A stretch of 64,000 nucleotides of DNA, from positions 8,586,856 through 8,650,855 of the forward strand of contig OZ022241.1 in the NCBI GenBank assembly GCA_963978895.1, in the 5' to 3' direction. The stretch is from Erpobdella octoculata. Taxonomy: Eukaryota > Annelida > Clitellata > Hirudinida > Erpobdellidae. The notes below the pieces were generated by a model. It was not told the DNA's origin, searched no databases, and worked only from the letters and a program-made list of their open reading frames with translations. Position 1 is the stretch's first letter, and the number at the start of each line of letters is the position of its first letter. The translations under genes and the position numbers were made by a program. Shown here in pieces: positions 23,712 through 33,819 of this stretch.

Positions 23712-26700
23712 ATGAGTCAAGATAAAAAACGTAAAAATAAAAGTTATTATGTACAGTCCAAAAGAGCACGACACGACTTTCATCTGGATGCAGGAATGAA
23801 AGGATTTCTCATAACTTGCAATAGAAATGAAAGCCGGGCGGTTTCAGAGGCATACAGTATATTTAATGAATATTATGAACTTCTGTATGGGAAAACGACT
23901 GAGGTACTATCATTGTTGATTGTTGACATTCTTGGCTGCTGTGTGTAACTGTAGTGTAAAAGAGTTGGAGTGTTGGTCGTGTTGGAGAATGAATGCGTGT
24001 GAGGCTAGTTAGCGGTTAGCAAAATGCTGGCCGTGCAAATTAAAAAAAAAGTTGGGCACTGGGGTTGTGCTACACATAGTGACATAGTTGGATGTGGTTT
24101 TGAAAATGGAATCTAATGGATGAGGCAGAAGTTGGCTGCGCAGCTGGATCCCCGAACTATAGTGCAAAAAAAAGTTTGTGCATTGGGGTTGTGCTATAGA
24201 TCGTTGGAAAGGTATTTAAAAAAGAAATATAATGGTGTAAAAATAAATTTAATATTGCAAAAAATAAAAAAGTTATAGGCGGAAAACCGTCGCCGTCCCT
24301 ATGTAAATGTATGGAGACGATTGTTCATACCCTGATCTATATTTTGCTTCATAACTTTTTTATTTGTTGGACTATTTTTTAAAAATTAGTTTCTATGTTT
24401 AGCTAATATATTTGTCTTTCTAATGCATTAAGCTAGAACCCCAATGCAGTCGAAAATATTAATCTACATGGCTCCAAACGCAAGTGAAAAATCGTCCCTA
24501 TGTAAATGTATGGAGACGATTTTCACTTGCGTTTGGAGCCATGTAGATTAATATTTTCGACTGCATTGGGGTTCTAGCTTAATGCATTAGAAAGACAAAT
24601 ATATTAGCTAAACATAGAAACTAATTTTTGGAAAATAGTCCAACAAATAAAAAAGTTATGAACCAAATATAGATCAGGGTATGAACAATCGTCTCCATAC
24701 ATTTACATAGGGACGGCGACGGTTTTTCGCCTATAACTTTTTTATTTTTTGCAATATTAAATTTATTTTTACACCATTATATTTCTTTTTTAAATACCTT
24801 TCCAACGATCTATAGCACAACCCCAATGCACGAACTTTTTTTTGCACTATAGTTCGGGGATCCAGCTGCGCAGCCAACTTCTCCCTCGTATCTAATGGTA
24901 TGATTGGTTTTTTTTTCGGTTCAACAAATAAAAAAAGGTTATAAGCCAAAAACTACGATTTTCCAACCAAAATTGCATAAAATAGCTATTTTTTGAAAAA
25001 TTATAACTTTTTAACTGTTGCACTGGTAATGTCTGAGACGCTTGTTTTTTGATAATTTAATTTCAAATCCAACGATATAACTCTCGCTTCTATAACATAA
25101 TAAATAAAAAATTTGGTAAAGGTTCCCTTTGACGGCCCGTGCCGAAAAATAATCGTATTATTTTTATTTTATCACAATAACATAAAAAAACAAATTTAAT
25201 ACCAATTTTAATTTAAAAAAAAAACATTTATCGTAATTTGAGAGACTTTGAAAACGTAAGTAGTACCCTTGAAAGCCCTATTTACGTATTTACATCGTAG
25301 TTGTGAGTGGTGAGGTACGATGATCGTATGAATGAAATGAATAAAAAATAAATAAAATTAGTTTATAATAAAATTTTATTTAAAAAACAAACTATCAGTT
25401 GTAAATAAAAATTCCATTAAAATTTTAAAACTCACCGCCCGGTAACTCGGGACGGTTTGCAAGAAGTAAGAAAATTGGAAATTATTAAACTAAGTTAACT
25501 TCTTTAAATAAACAAAATTTCAAATTTTTAATGAAGAAAAACTAAAAAATAAATGTTAAAAAAAGTAGTTTATTCGAAGCAACGTCGAAATTTGAATATT
25601 TGTAAGCGAACATTGTGTATTTGCGTCGTTTAAACTTTTCCTTCGTTTAAACTTTTTCTTAAAACTCAAACGTACATAAATTATAATTACATTATTTATT
25701 TTTTTATATGACATTTTCTCATTTTAAATAAATTACTTATACTAATTATCATAATTTTTAAACTAGTGTTTACTTTTAATCGTGTTTATAGTTAATTATA
25801 GCCGAGAATTATGTATTAATCTGCCACACGGCCCGTCAAAGGGAACCTTTACCAAAAATTTATTGAATAAAACGGATCGTATACCAATTTCTCCCATTGA
25901 AATGTAAACAAACACTGGTTGGGAACATACGATTGGACAAACGAGTCTGGCTCACTGCGGCTTGTCCAATCGTATGCTCCCCAGTGTTTGTTTACGCTTC
26001 GCTTCGCTGGGAGAAATTGGAGCTGGGCACGCATAATCGGGTAAATTATTGCGTAATCGGCAAGCCAAAAAATAATCGGTGCCGATTAAACTTAATTATT
26101 TACTTACTTTTAGAATATGTAACCATAACAACCTAAAAGTTCGATAATAAAATACACGTGTTTCATTTTTTTGTCAACAACAAACTTCCGGAAGTCAAAA
26201 TGGCTAACAATGGTTTGGTCTAATTATGAAGCGATGAATAACATGTGACTTCTGTTTAGAGATGCACCGATAGTATTGGCAGTATCGGCCTTTTTTTCAG
26301 TTATCGGTATCAGCCTTGTAAAATTTTGAGGGTCATTGGCCGATACCGATAATTTTGACTATTTACTTATTTCTATTAAAAGTTTTGGCGTAGCAACAGG
26401 GATTTTAAGTGAAAAGCTTTATTTACAAACAAAGAAATTGAATTGATAGTGTTCAATAAATTAAATAAATAATGTTCAATAAATTAAATAAATAATGTTC
26501 AGTAAATTAAATAAATAATGTTCAATAAATTAAATAAATAATGTTCAATAAATTAAATAAATAATGTTCAATAAATTAAATAAATAATGTTCAATAAATT
26601 AAATAAATAATGTTCAATAAATTAAATAAATAATGTTCAATGAATTAAATTAATGTTGTGTTATATTGGTTAATGATTGCATAATATTGGTTGATGATTG

Positions 26701-27273
26701 CACAATAGCAGTATATATAAGCGTGAATGGTTTAAAAGAAATAGAAGAACTCCGCCTCGCTAATTGCGAGCCAGTCCCAAGCCTGGAGAAAGGATCAACA
26801 GACAGGAAGTGTTTTCTACATACAGCCATTAGAGTCTTAAAACACCTGGTGTAAAGAACTATAAACTATTATAAAAAAAAGAAATAGTAAATTAATTAAA
26901 AGCTTTATCCTAAAGTGAAAAATGTAAAAAAGATAAAAAAGAAATGTCAACACCCCCAAGAGAAACAGGCTCTCTCCAGATACGAGTGAAAACCTGATTT
27001 TCCTGCACCATAGTTTAAGAATATTTAACTTTAAATATTAACTATAAAGTAACTATTATTTGAACTCTATTGAAATATTTCAATAAAATATTATCATGAT
27101 ATTGTGATTTTTTTTACATAAACAGTAACAAATAAATAATTAAATATTGAAAAGTATCTGCTTCCTTCATGATATGAGTATCGGCATCGGCCATATTTAT
27201 GGTATCAGTGCATCTCTACTTTTGCTGACGCTCACTGGCTAAAGTTATCAAACTCAGTCTTTGTTATTATATA

Positions 27274-27307
<34 letters not shown>

Positions 27308-28502
27308 TATTGTATTATGGCGGTATGTTTCGAAACAAACATTTTCACTAAAGAAATAGTAATTTTAAAATAATCGGTGTCATAATCAGTATCGGCAATT
27401 TTAATAATCGGCTATACTCGGTATCGGCATAATCTGCAAAAAGCCATATCGAAACAGCTCTAAGAGAAATTGGTATACGGTCCGACGTTTTATTCAATAA
27501 CAGTGGTCAACGATTTTCTATCCTAAAAAATGTTTTGCAAAAAACTAGAATCTGCCAAATTACTAAATATAAACGATTTTTTTGGAAAACAAAGTTTTTA
27601 TGGTTCATGTGTTATTGCTGTAGTTTAACAATTTTACCTACATGTTTATATATAATCTTTGTTTTTATGTAAACTCTATTAGCTGAAAAAATTTTAATTA
27701 TTTTTTTGAGAGTGACTTTTATTGTTTATAACCTGCTCAATTTTTATTGTTCTGCACAATTGGGGATTCCCCACTATTTTCCCAGTCAATCAAATAACTA
27801 ATTTCTTTAATAGAAAATAATTTCTTCAAAGTCTTATGTAGGGGTTGAGTTCAGCTTCTTTAATTGAAATTGATCTGTTTTTTACAGGATGAAAAAGGTG
27901 AAGACAAAGTATCACAAGAAGAGGAAGATATAGAAGCAGCTTTGGTCAAACATGTTGATCAATTTAAATCTACTTCAGTTAATGAGAGGCGATTTCAAAA
28001 TGTTGACACAAAGACCAACAATTGCGTTTTCATTAAAACTACTCTTGAACAACCTGATAAATTTGTCAGCAAAATCTTTTCTGATTCTCTTGAATCTGGA
28101 ATTGTGAAATCTAGAATGATTTTGCGACTGCTGCCTGTGCTTGGAACATGCAAAGCTAGTGAAGAAATCATGGGAAAACTTGCTGGTGAGACTCTCTCAG
28201 CTTACTTCAAGGAAAACAATCTGACAGATTTTACTTACTGCATCATCTACAAAGTTCGCTGTAATAATTCCATCAACCGAGATCTCATTTTCTCCATAAT
28301 CGGAACAGCCCTCAAAGAATGTGATGTGCAAGCTAAAGTTAACTTAACTGCCCCTGATTTGGTTATCAGTGTTGATGTGCTACAAAAGATGTGTTGTTTG
28401 AGCATTCTAACGGACTATTTCAAATTTAAAAAATACAACTTACACGAGTTAAACAACGACATTTGTCAGCAACAAACGACACCTAATGAAGAAAACCAAT
28501 AA
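23712..28502 (+). CDS. THUMPD1: THUMPD1/Tan1 homologue, adaptor for tRNA N4-acetylcytidine
   Basis: Exon 1 is 23712-23903 (64 codons) and exon 2 is 27888-28502 (204 codons plus stop); the donor GAG|gtacta and acceptor tttacag|GAT join in phase 0. The 268-residue product matches the family throughout: KSYYVQSKRARHDF, GMKGFLITCNRNE and AYSIFNEY in exon 1; RFQNVDTKTNNCVFIKTTLE, ILRLLPVLGTC, YKVRCNNSINRDLI and CCLSILTDYFKFKKYNLHE in exon 2. The THUMP domain, which binds RNA, fills residues about 110-245. In yeast and mammals this protein guides the NAT10/Kre33 acetyltransferase to tRNA Ser and Leu. The 4-kb intron is full of transposon DNA. An AATAAA overlaps the stop codon. Confidence 0.94.
24126..24884. 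repeat. 760-bp near-perfect palindrome (foldback element) in the THUMPD1 intron
   Basis: The left arm begins AGAAGTTGGCTGCGCAGCTGG and the right arm ends with its complement at about 24884. The arms are about 375 bp each around a centre near 24505 (CCTATGTAAATGTATGGA). They differ only at scattered positions. The word CGTCCCTATGTAAATGTATG occurs at the centre and again inside each arm. No coding region is present. Confidence 0.88.
25112..25857. mobile_element. MITE-like element with inverted ends
   Basis: The left end TTTGGTAAAGGTTCCCTTTG (25113 onward) is matched by its complement CAAAGGGAACCTTTACCAAA at about 25837-25856, and the match extends into CGGCCCGTG. The 0.7-kb interior is AT-rich and noncoding. 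The target duplication is unclear because both flanks are A/T runs. Confidence 0.75.
26445..26650 (+). repeat. 23-bp tandem repeat
   Basis: About eight to nine nearly identical copies of ATGTTCAATAAATTAAATAA plus three bases. Confidence 0.9.
26748..26876 (+). mobile_element. Short A-tailed retroposon, copy 2
   Basis: It starts AACTCCGCCTCGCTAATTGC and ends TATAAAAAAAA. The duplication AAAAGAAATAG lies at 26734-26744 and 26877-26887. It is somewhat shorter than copies 4 and 5 in the middle part. Confidence 0.8.
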
Positions 28503-29467
28503 AAGTTTTCTCACGTTTTTCTGTTGATGGTGTTAATTTTTTCTAATTTCTCATTGGCCATCAGCTGTGGCAAGTTTTTATACAAGTAGATCTATTTAAA
28601 TTGTGTTTTGTATAGTTGCTTTGTGTGTTAACAGGTGAAAATTAGGGGTTTAGGGGTCATGTCATCCATATAGTACATATGTACCGTGGGGGAAGGAGTG
28701 TGTCCAAAGCCAATGATTTGTGTGTGGGGAAGAAGGGGGCTCAAACAAATGTGTATGTGCGAAAAGAAAGTTATCTAATATATAGAATGTGTGTGAGATA
28801 AGTATTTTTTGGCAGAATTGATTTGTTAATTTTAATATTGATGATAACATTTATTTAAAGACTCAGTGTTCAAGTGTTCATTATTTTTGTTTTTTATTAC
28901 CAAGTTTTTCTCAACTTGCTTTTTTGTCTGTTTGTCCAAGGGTATATATATATATAAAACGTGACGGTGTTTGTTTCTAAACTCCTCCAAAACGGCTGAA
29001 CCAATTTTTTTTAATTTTTTTTTGTACGTTTGGTAGGTATGAGGATAGGTACACAAAAAAATTCATAAAAATCGGTTCAGCCGTTTCGGAGGAGTTTATA
29101 TATAATATATAGGCCAAAATCAGACAGACTCATATATATATATATATATCGGGAGAGCAAGCATTAAACTTTTAATAAAAAAATAATTTAAAAAGCAAAA
29201 CAACGTTTGCTAGGTCAGCTAGTGTATATATATATATATATCTTAATCTTAGCATAGGCAGAGGAGGCGGGAAGCAAATGCCTCCCAACTTTCGGGCGGC
29301 AATAATTTTCGGCAATCAGGGGTATGAGATAAAAGCAAAATTTGGGTAATAGTGACTAGCCCACACAACCAAGAATAAGATTAATTAAAAATAATTTTTT
29401 TTCTGAGTAATAGGGGGTTCGCACGAACCATATCATTCACATCAGGGGGTTCTCAAGAACCCCCAGG
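28503..29467. other. THUMPD1 downstream region with repeat remnants
   Basis: The sequence after the stop holds no further exon. At about 28975-29100, AAACTCCTCCAAAACGGCTG and its near complement CAGCCGTTTCGGAGGAGTTT face each other around a T-rich centre. A unit ending GCTAGGTCAGCTAGTG is followed by (TA)n near 29222. These look like ends of interspersed repeats. GGGGGTTCGCACGAACC and GGGGGTTCTCAAGAACCCCC near 29410-29465 are small palindromes next to the hAT target site. Confidence 0.5.
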
Positions 29468-29887
29468 CAGTGGCGTACCTGTGGTAAATGGCAAACACTG
29501 ATCTTGCGCCCCTCTTCGACGATAGGTTACATACTTTTTATTTTCTAAAAAAGTACTTTTGAATTTGGTAAAAAAACCACAAGTTAAATCTATTAACCCT
29601 TTATTATAAATTTATCTTCAACTGCTAAACCATAAACCAGCATCTCTCGATGTTTTGCCATCCATTCTTTTCTTTCTTCTTTGACGTCTTTCAAATTCTA
29701 TGTCCCATTCATTGCAAATTCGAATTCCTTCTTTCAGTGAATCACTAACTATCACTTCTCTTTCATCATGAAAATAATTTTTAAAAGCTTTTATATCTAA
29801 AGCTGCTTCATGAAAGTTCATTTTAGGGTCCTGCAACCTCTTTTGAACGCGGTCAATACGAATTAAGATCTTGTTCCAAAACCCTAG

Positions 29888-30072
29888 TGTGCTGATGCAA
29901 TCGAATTAAATCTATTTACCTCGTCGCCAATGTGCTGATGCAATCGAATTAAATCAAAACCACGTTTATTCACATCACTCGGAAAACAACAACAACAATC
30001 AGAACAACATACACGAGGTGGTATATCACACCATAGACAATACATAGATAACATATCACCATAGACACTACA
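29888..30072 (-). repeat. 3' LTR of the RT-less element
   Basis: 185 bp, TG..CA ended. It holds a tandem duplication of the word TGTGCTGATGCAATCGAATT. On the minus strand it follows the purine run at 30073-30086. Confidence 0.92.
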
Positions 30073-30240
30073 ATCCCTCCTTTCTCAAACTGTTTGTCAA
30101 ACATACATCAATCAACAATGTTCACAGCATCAAAACTGTTCTCAAAATAATAGCAAAACATTCAAGACATCAAATAAATTTGTCCAAAACAATCGTATCA
30201 AACAGGGATTATTCTGCCCCATTTGACGACTTCAAAATTT

Positions 30241-32997
30241 TCAATTCAACACAAAGTCATTGAATCTTGCAGGAGTACGAGTCGTTCGACCAGATCTCGT
30301 AGTAATCGGCTTCCTGGTAGTAGACAGAGCTGGTTGTTCTATTGTCGGTCTTGGTTGACAATCATCTTCTGTCTCGTTCGGTGGATCTTCTTCAAAAGTT
30401 TGAGGGTCTGTTGTCTGTTCATCTACTGTCACTGTCACTGGTTCCACAAACTTTTTTACATGAGCAGAATTACGAACCAATTGATTTCCGTTTTCTGATT
30501 CAACTGTAAGTTTGCTTCCGCTTTTGCTCAGAACTGTGAATGGAACTTCATGGTATCGAGGTGTTAATTTGTCTCTTTTCGGTTGTTGTAGAAGAACTTT
30601 GTCACCTTGTTGAATTTCACACCTTTGTGCATTTCTGCGATCATCGGCATAATCTTTTCCACGCTGTTTGTTTTCTGCATCTTTATCTCGAGCTGTTAGA
30701 TCTGTGTCGACGTCGTCATTGAATTCTGGGAGTTTTGTTCTTATTTCCCGTCTGAACATTCTCTTGGCTGGAGATACGCCAGTAGTTTCATGTGGCGTGC
30801 TTCTATAAGCAATCAATAGTTTGTAAAGTTCGGATTTCCAGTCTTTTCCCTCGGCTGTGGCAATTCTCATGGATTTCAACATCGTTCGATTTTGCCGTTC
30901 AATTTCCCCGTTTGCTTGTGGCCATAGGGGTATACTAGTTCGATGCTGTATTCCATGTTGTTCCAGGTAGTTTTCAAATTCTCCTGAAACTAATTGTCGA
31001 CCATTGTCCGTTTTTAATGAAATCGGATATCCGTGAGTTGCAAAAATCTTGTCACAGGCTTTGATTACATCTGCTGATGTTATACTTGTCAATATTTCAA
31101 TGTCAAAATATCGACTGTAGTAATCAACAATAGCAAATATATATTCGCCACTTGGCATTGGTCCTAGTAGATCGGCTGCTGTATGCTGCCATGGTTGAGT
31201 TGGCATTTCGGTTCTTGTCATCGGTTCTGGTGGAGAAGGTTTTGATACAAGCTGACAACCATAACAAGATTTGCAAACCTTTTCTGCATCGGAGTCTATG
31301 TTTGGCCACCAGACTTTCGTCCGTAATCGCTGTTTTGTCTTCACAATCCCTTGGTGACCTTCATGTGCTAAATTAACAACTTGATCTCGCAGGGATTCGG
31401 GTATGACAATTCGGCAACCTCTTAGGACGAGTCTTCCAATTGCACATAATTCATTTCTCACAAATTTGAATTCTTTTGGGCATTTGTCCCAGTTTCCATC
31501 TAATAGGCATCTTCTGATGACTCTAAGCTTCTCGTCTTTGTCCGATTCTTGTTCAATTTCTCTTGTTGTCAATGCTTTCGGTGTAGCAGAGATAGCAATT
31601 AATCGAACATATTCTTCCGCACTGTCAGATATTTGTTCGTCTGATTCTTTTATTAACCGAGATAATGCATCTGCGGCCATCTCACTGCCAGGTATATGCT
31701 TTACCTCTGGATAGCGGTTCTGTATGTCAACAAGTGTGAGTTTATCTACTGTCATTGCACAGATATTTTCTCCAACTCTTAACACACCCAATTTTTCAGC
31801 AGTTTCCTTCCCCAAAATTGAACGACCATTTCCATCAATAACAATGAACTCAACTTCAGTTTTTCTGTTGCCAATTTCTGCGATTGTAAGAAACTTTCCG
31901 ATGCACACCAGTGGTTCCTTTGCTCCATATGGATATAAACGTTTACTCGTTTGTTCAGTTTTGGCACGAATTTTGCATTGCTTCAGACGTTCCCATGTGT
32001 TCTTATCAACTATGTTCGCAGTCGAGCCAGAATCAATCAATACCTTGATGAATACTCCACCAACTTTCAAATCAATGATACCACTGTCACCATCTTTACC
32101 GTTTCTGACAGAGAATGTGTAGTCATCTTCATAGCTGTCATCAACGTTGTGGATTTTACCACGCCTTTTGTCAGGTTTAGTGACATGTCTTGTATCTTGC
32201 TTTTGGACAGATGACATTTTTGTTTTACAAACAACTGCCCAATGTCCGACCTTATTGCATTTTCTGCAAACAGAATTCTTTGCTGGACAATTTTCATCTT
32301 GTTGCAGATGTCCATAACGACCACATCGAAAACAACATTTGTCCGATGATGAGGTTTCATGTTGCCTTTTTCCTTCTTTGAAAGATTTTGTTGATACTTT
32401 ATTTACCTCCGCCGCACTTGATTCGTATTTCTTTGACTGGAGTTCTACAGTTTCTAGTGCTCTTGCTGTGTCGAGGCAAATTTCCAACGTCAGCTCGTCT
32501 TTCTGCAACAATTTCTTTCTGAGGCTGTTTGAAGTGCATGTGTCAATAATTTGATCTCGAATCATTTCATTTCTCCGAGCGTTGTCACCAAATTCACAAT
32601 TGAGTGCTTGTTTTTTCAATCTTGAAACATACTGGTCCATCGTTTCACCAGGTTCCTGTCGAAGAGATCTAAAGACGTGTCTCTCATACGTGACGTTCAC
32701 TTTTGGTGCAAAATAGTTATCGAGGTTACGTAATGCTCTTTTAAACACATTATCGGTATCGCCTTCAAAAGCAGCAACAAAAGGTACTTCATCGATGGTT
32801 TCGAAAATGTCTTGTAGGTCCATTCCCGCGGAATGCAGCAATAACGCTTTTTTCTGGTCATTATTCTGTATACCTTTACCATCTACGTAAAATTCGAATG
32901 CTTTCCTCCAACGTTTCCAACGTGGAGCGATACTAGTTAAATCTCCGGAGCAATCAAAACCGGGTAGAGGCATTAAATCAACGTTTATCGACGCCAT
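30241..32997 (-). CDS. Gag-protease-integrase polyprotein with RT and RNase H deleted in frame
   Basis: The 918 residues run from an ATG (MASINVDLMPLPGF). Residues about 1-210 are Gag (RHVFRSLRQEPGETMDQYVS). Two zinc knuckles follow (CFRCGRYGHLQQDENC and CRKCNKVGHWAVVC), then a protease with VLIDSGSTANIV (about residue 325). After NRYPEV the sequence jumps to KHIPGSEMAADALSRL, the tail of RNase H, then a Gypsy integrase: H2C2 finger (CKSCYGC), core aspartates in AADLLGP and KTDNGRQ, and glutamate in NGEIERQN with D-to-E spacing 35. The chromatin-distal tail is Pro/Thr-rich. The whole palm and RNase H core are absent but the frame stays open. Confidence 0.93.
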   Translation of the reverse strand: MASINVDLMPLPGFDCSGDLTSIAPRWKRWRKAFEFYVDGKGIQNNDQKKALLLHSAGMDLQDIFETIDEVPFVAAFEGDTDNVFKRALRNLDNYFAPKVNVTYERHVFRSLRQEPGETMDQYVSRLKKQALNCEFGDNARRNEMIRDQIIDTCTSNSLRKKLLQKDELTLEICLDTARALETVELQSKKYESSAAEVNKVSTKSFKEGKRQHETSSSDKCCFRCGRYGHLQQDENCPAKNSVCRKCNKVGHWAVVCKTKMSSVQKQDTRHVTKPDKRRGKIHNVDDSYEDDYTFSVRNGKDGDSGIIDLKVGGVFIKVLIDSGSTANIVDKNTWERLKQCKIRAKTEQTSKRLYPYGAKEPLVCIGKFLTIAEIGNRKTEVEFIVIDGNGRSILGKETAEKLGVLRVGENICAMTVDKLTLVDIQNRYPEVKHIPGSEMAADALSRLIKESDEQISDSAEEYVRLIAISATPKALTTREIEQESDKDEKLRVIRRCLLDGNWDKCPKEFKFVRNELCAIGRLVLRGCRIVIPESLRDQVVNLAHEGHQGIVKTKQRLRTKVWWPNIDSDAEKVCKSCYGCQLVSKPSPPEPMTRTEMPTQPWQHTAADLLGPMPSGEYIFAIVDYYSRYFDIEILTSITSADVIKACDKIFATHGYPISLKTDNGRQLVSGEFENYLEQHGIQHRTSIPLWPQANGEIERQNRTMLKSMRIATAEGKDWKSELYKLLIAYRSTPHETTGVSPAKRMFRREIRTKLPEFNDDVDTDLTARDKDAENKQRGKDYADDRRNAQRCEIQQGDKVLLQQPKRDKLTPRYHEVPFTVLSKSGSKLTVESENGNQLVRNSAHVKKFVEPVTVTVDEQTTDPQTFEEDPPNETEDDCQPRPTIEQPALSTTRKPITTRSGRTTRTPARFNDFVLN

Positions 32998-33084
32998 TAC
33001 TTATTTAACTAAATATTCTTACACTATTTTTAATCGAATTAAATCTGTTTACAATCGAATTAAATCTATTTACCTCGTCGCCAA

Positions 33085-33269
33085 TGTGCTGATGCAATCG
33101 AATTAAATCTATTTACCTCGTCGCCAATGTGCTGATGCAATCGAATTAAATCAAAACCACGTTTATTCACATCACTCGGAAAACAACAACAACAATCAGA
33201 ACAACATACACGAGGTGGTATATCACACCATAGACAATACATAGATAACATATCACCATAGACACTACA
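33085..33269 (-). repeat. 5' LTR of the RT-less element
   Basis: 185 bp and, by eye, identical to the copy at 29888-30072. The region just inside it (33040-33084) repeats the internal LTR word once more, next to the primer-site-like TTGGCGACGAGG (minus strand, 33073-33084). Confidence 0.92.
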
Positions 33270-33819
33270 CCTAGCAACGTTACAAAGTCATATGTTAATA
33301 TTCGATTATAGAGTTGCTTTGCGTCGCTTTTAGTTTCACTAGTCGCGCATTCATCGTCCATTATGTTCTGGAAAACTTCCACTATTTGCTCGAGATATTT
33401 GTCAACAGGTTTCACTGATTCCGTTTTTGCGCTCCACCTGGTATCGGAGTCGGACTTTAAAGCCACAGGTACAACAGCTTTGAGCTTTTTCCAACGATGG
33501 GTTGAGCGAGAGAAGAAAACATAAAGTGCATCGATGTTCCGACAAAAAGTTACCATCATTACTTCTTCTTTATTAATACACATAATTATATCTATAAAGA
33601 TATTTTTTTATTTTCATTTGCGTATTTATACCTTAGGCGCTTTTTCGTGCCGCTCTTCAGTTGGCGCCCATGGCACGTGCCATACCTGCCATACCCACTG
33701 ATCTCTATAATATAACTGGATTGCGCTTAGACCTGTCTGGGTGTCGCCTCGCCGCTGGTCGCCATTTTGGAAGGCCAACTATCTGATGCTATTGACGGAA
33801 TCTTTTTAGAAGTTTAAAA

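Larger units (their letters stand above)
26257..27218. mobile_element. hAT-like miniature with TAGAGATGCAC ends
   Basis: Ends TAGAGATGCACCGATA and (inverted) TAGAGATGCACTGATA are flanked by CTTCTGTT and CTTTTGCT, a probable 8-bp duplication with two changes. ATCGGC-rich sub-ends follow. The interior holds a 23-bp tandem repeat (26445-26650) and one A-tailed retroposon copy. Confidence 0.72.
25858..27510. mobile_element. Inverted-repeat element containing a further hAT-like insertion
   Basis: TATTGAATAAAACGG plus GTATACCAATTTCTCCC at 25861-25895 is matched in inverse near 27465-27510 (GAGAAATTGGTATACGG, then GTTTTATTCAATA). Next to the left end a hairpin of about 160 bp (25870-26030) repeats AACAAACACTGG and CCAATCGTATG in inverse. 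The interior holds the element at 26257-27218. There is no coding capacity. Confidence 0.6.
29888..33269 (-). mobile_element. Recent LTR retroelement lacking reverse transcriptase
   Basis: Two 185-bp LTRs (29888-30072 and 33085-33269) appear identical base for base, and a 5-bp duplication CCTAG lies at 29883-29887 and 33270-33274. On the minus strand the order is LTR, a TTGGCGACGAGG primer-site-like segment, one 918-codon frame, polypurine tract GAGAAAGGAGGGAT, LTR. The frame goes from protease directly to the end of RNase H and the integrase. This is a young, non-autonomous element. Confidence 0.92.
29618..33583 (-). pseudogene. hAT transposase fragment (ZMYM1-like), interrupted by an LTR element
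   Basis: The upstream part (33270-33583) has FFSRSTHRWKKL and LKSDSDTRWSAKTESVKPV, the conserved TRWSA region of ZMYM1-type hAT proteins, and runs to YDFVTLL. The downstream part (29618-29887) begins GFWNKILIRIDRVQKRLQ and ends ERRQRRKKRMDGKTS. The two are continuous in frame when the LTR element and one CTAGG duplication are disregarded. The catalytic N-terminal half and the dimerisation end are missing. Confidence 0.85.
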
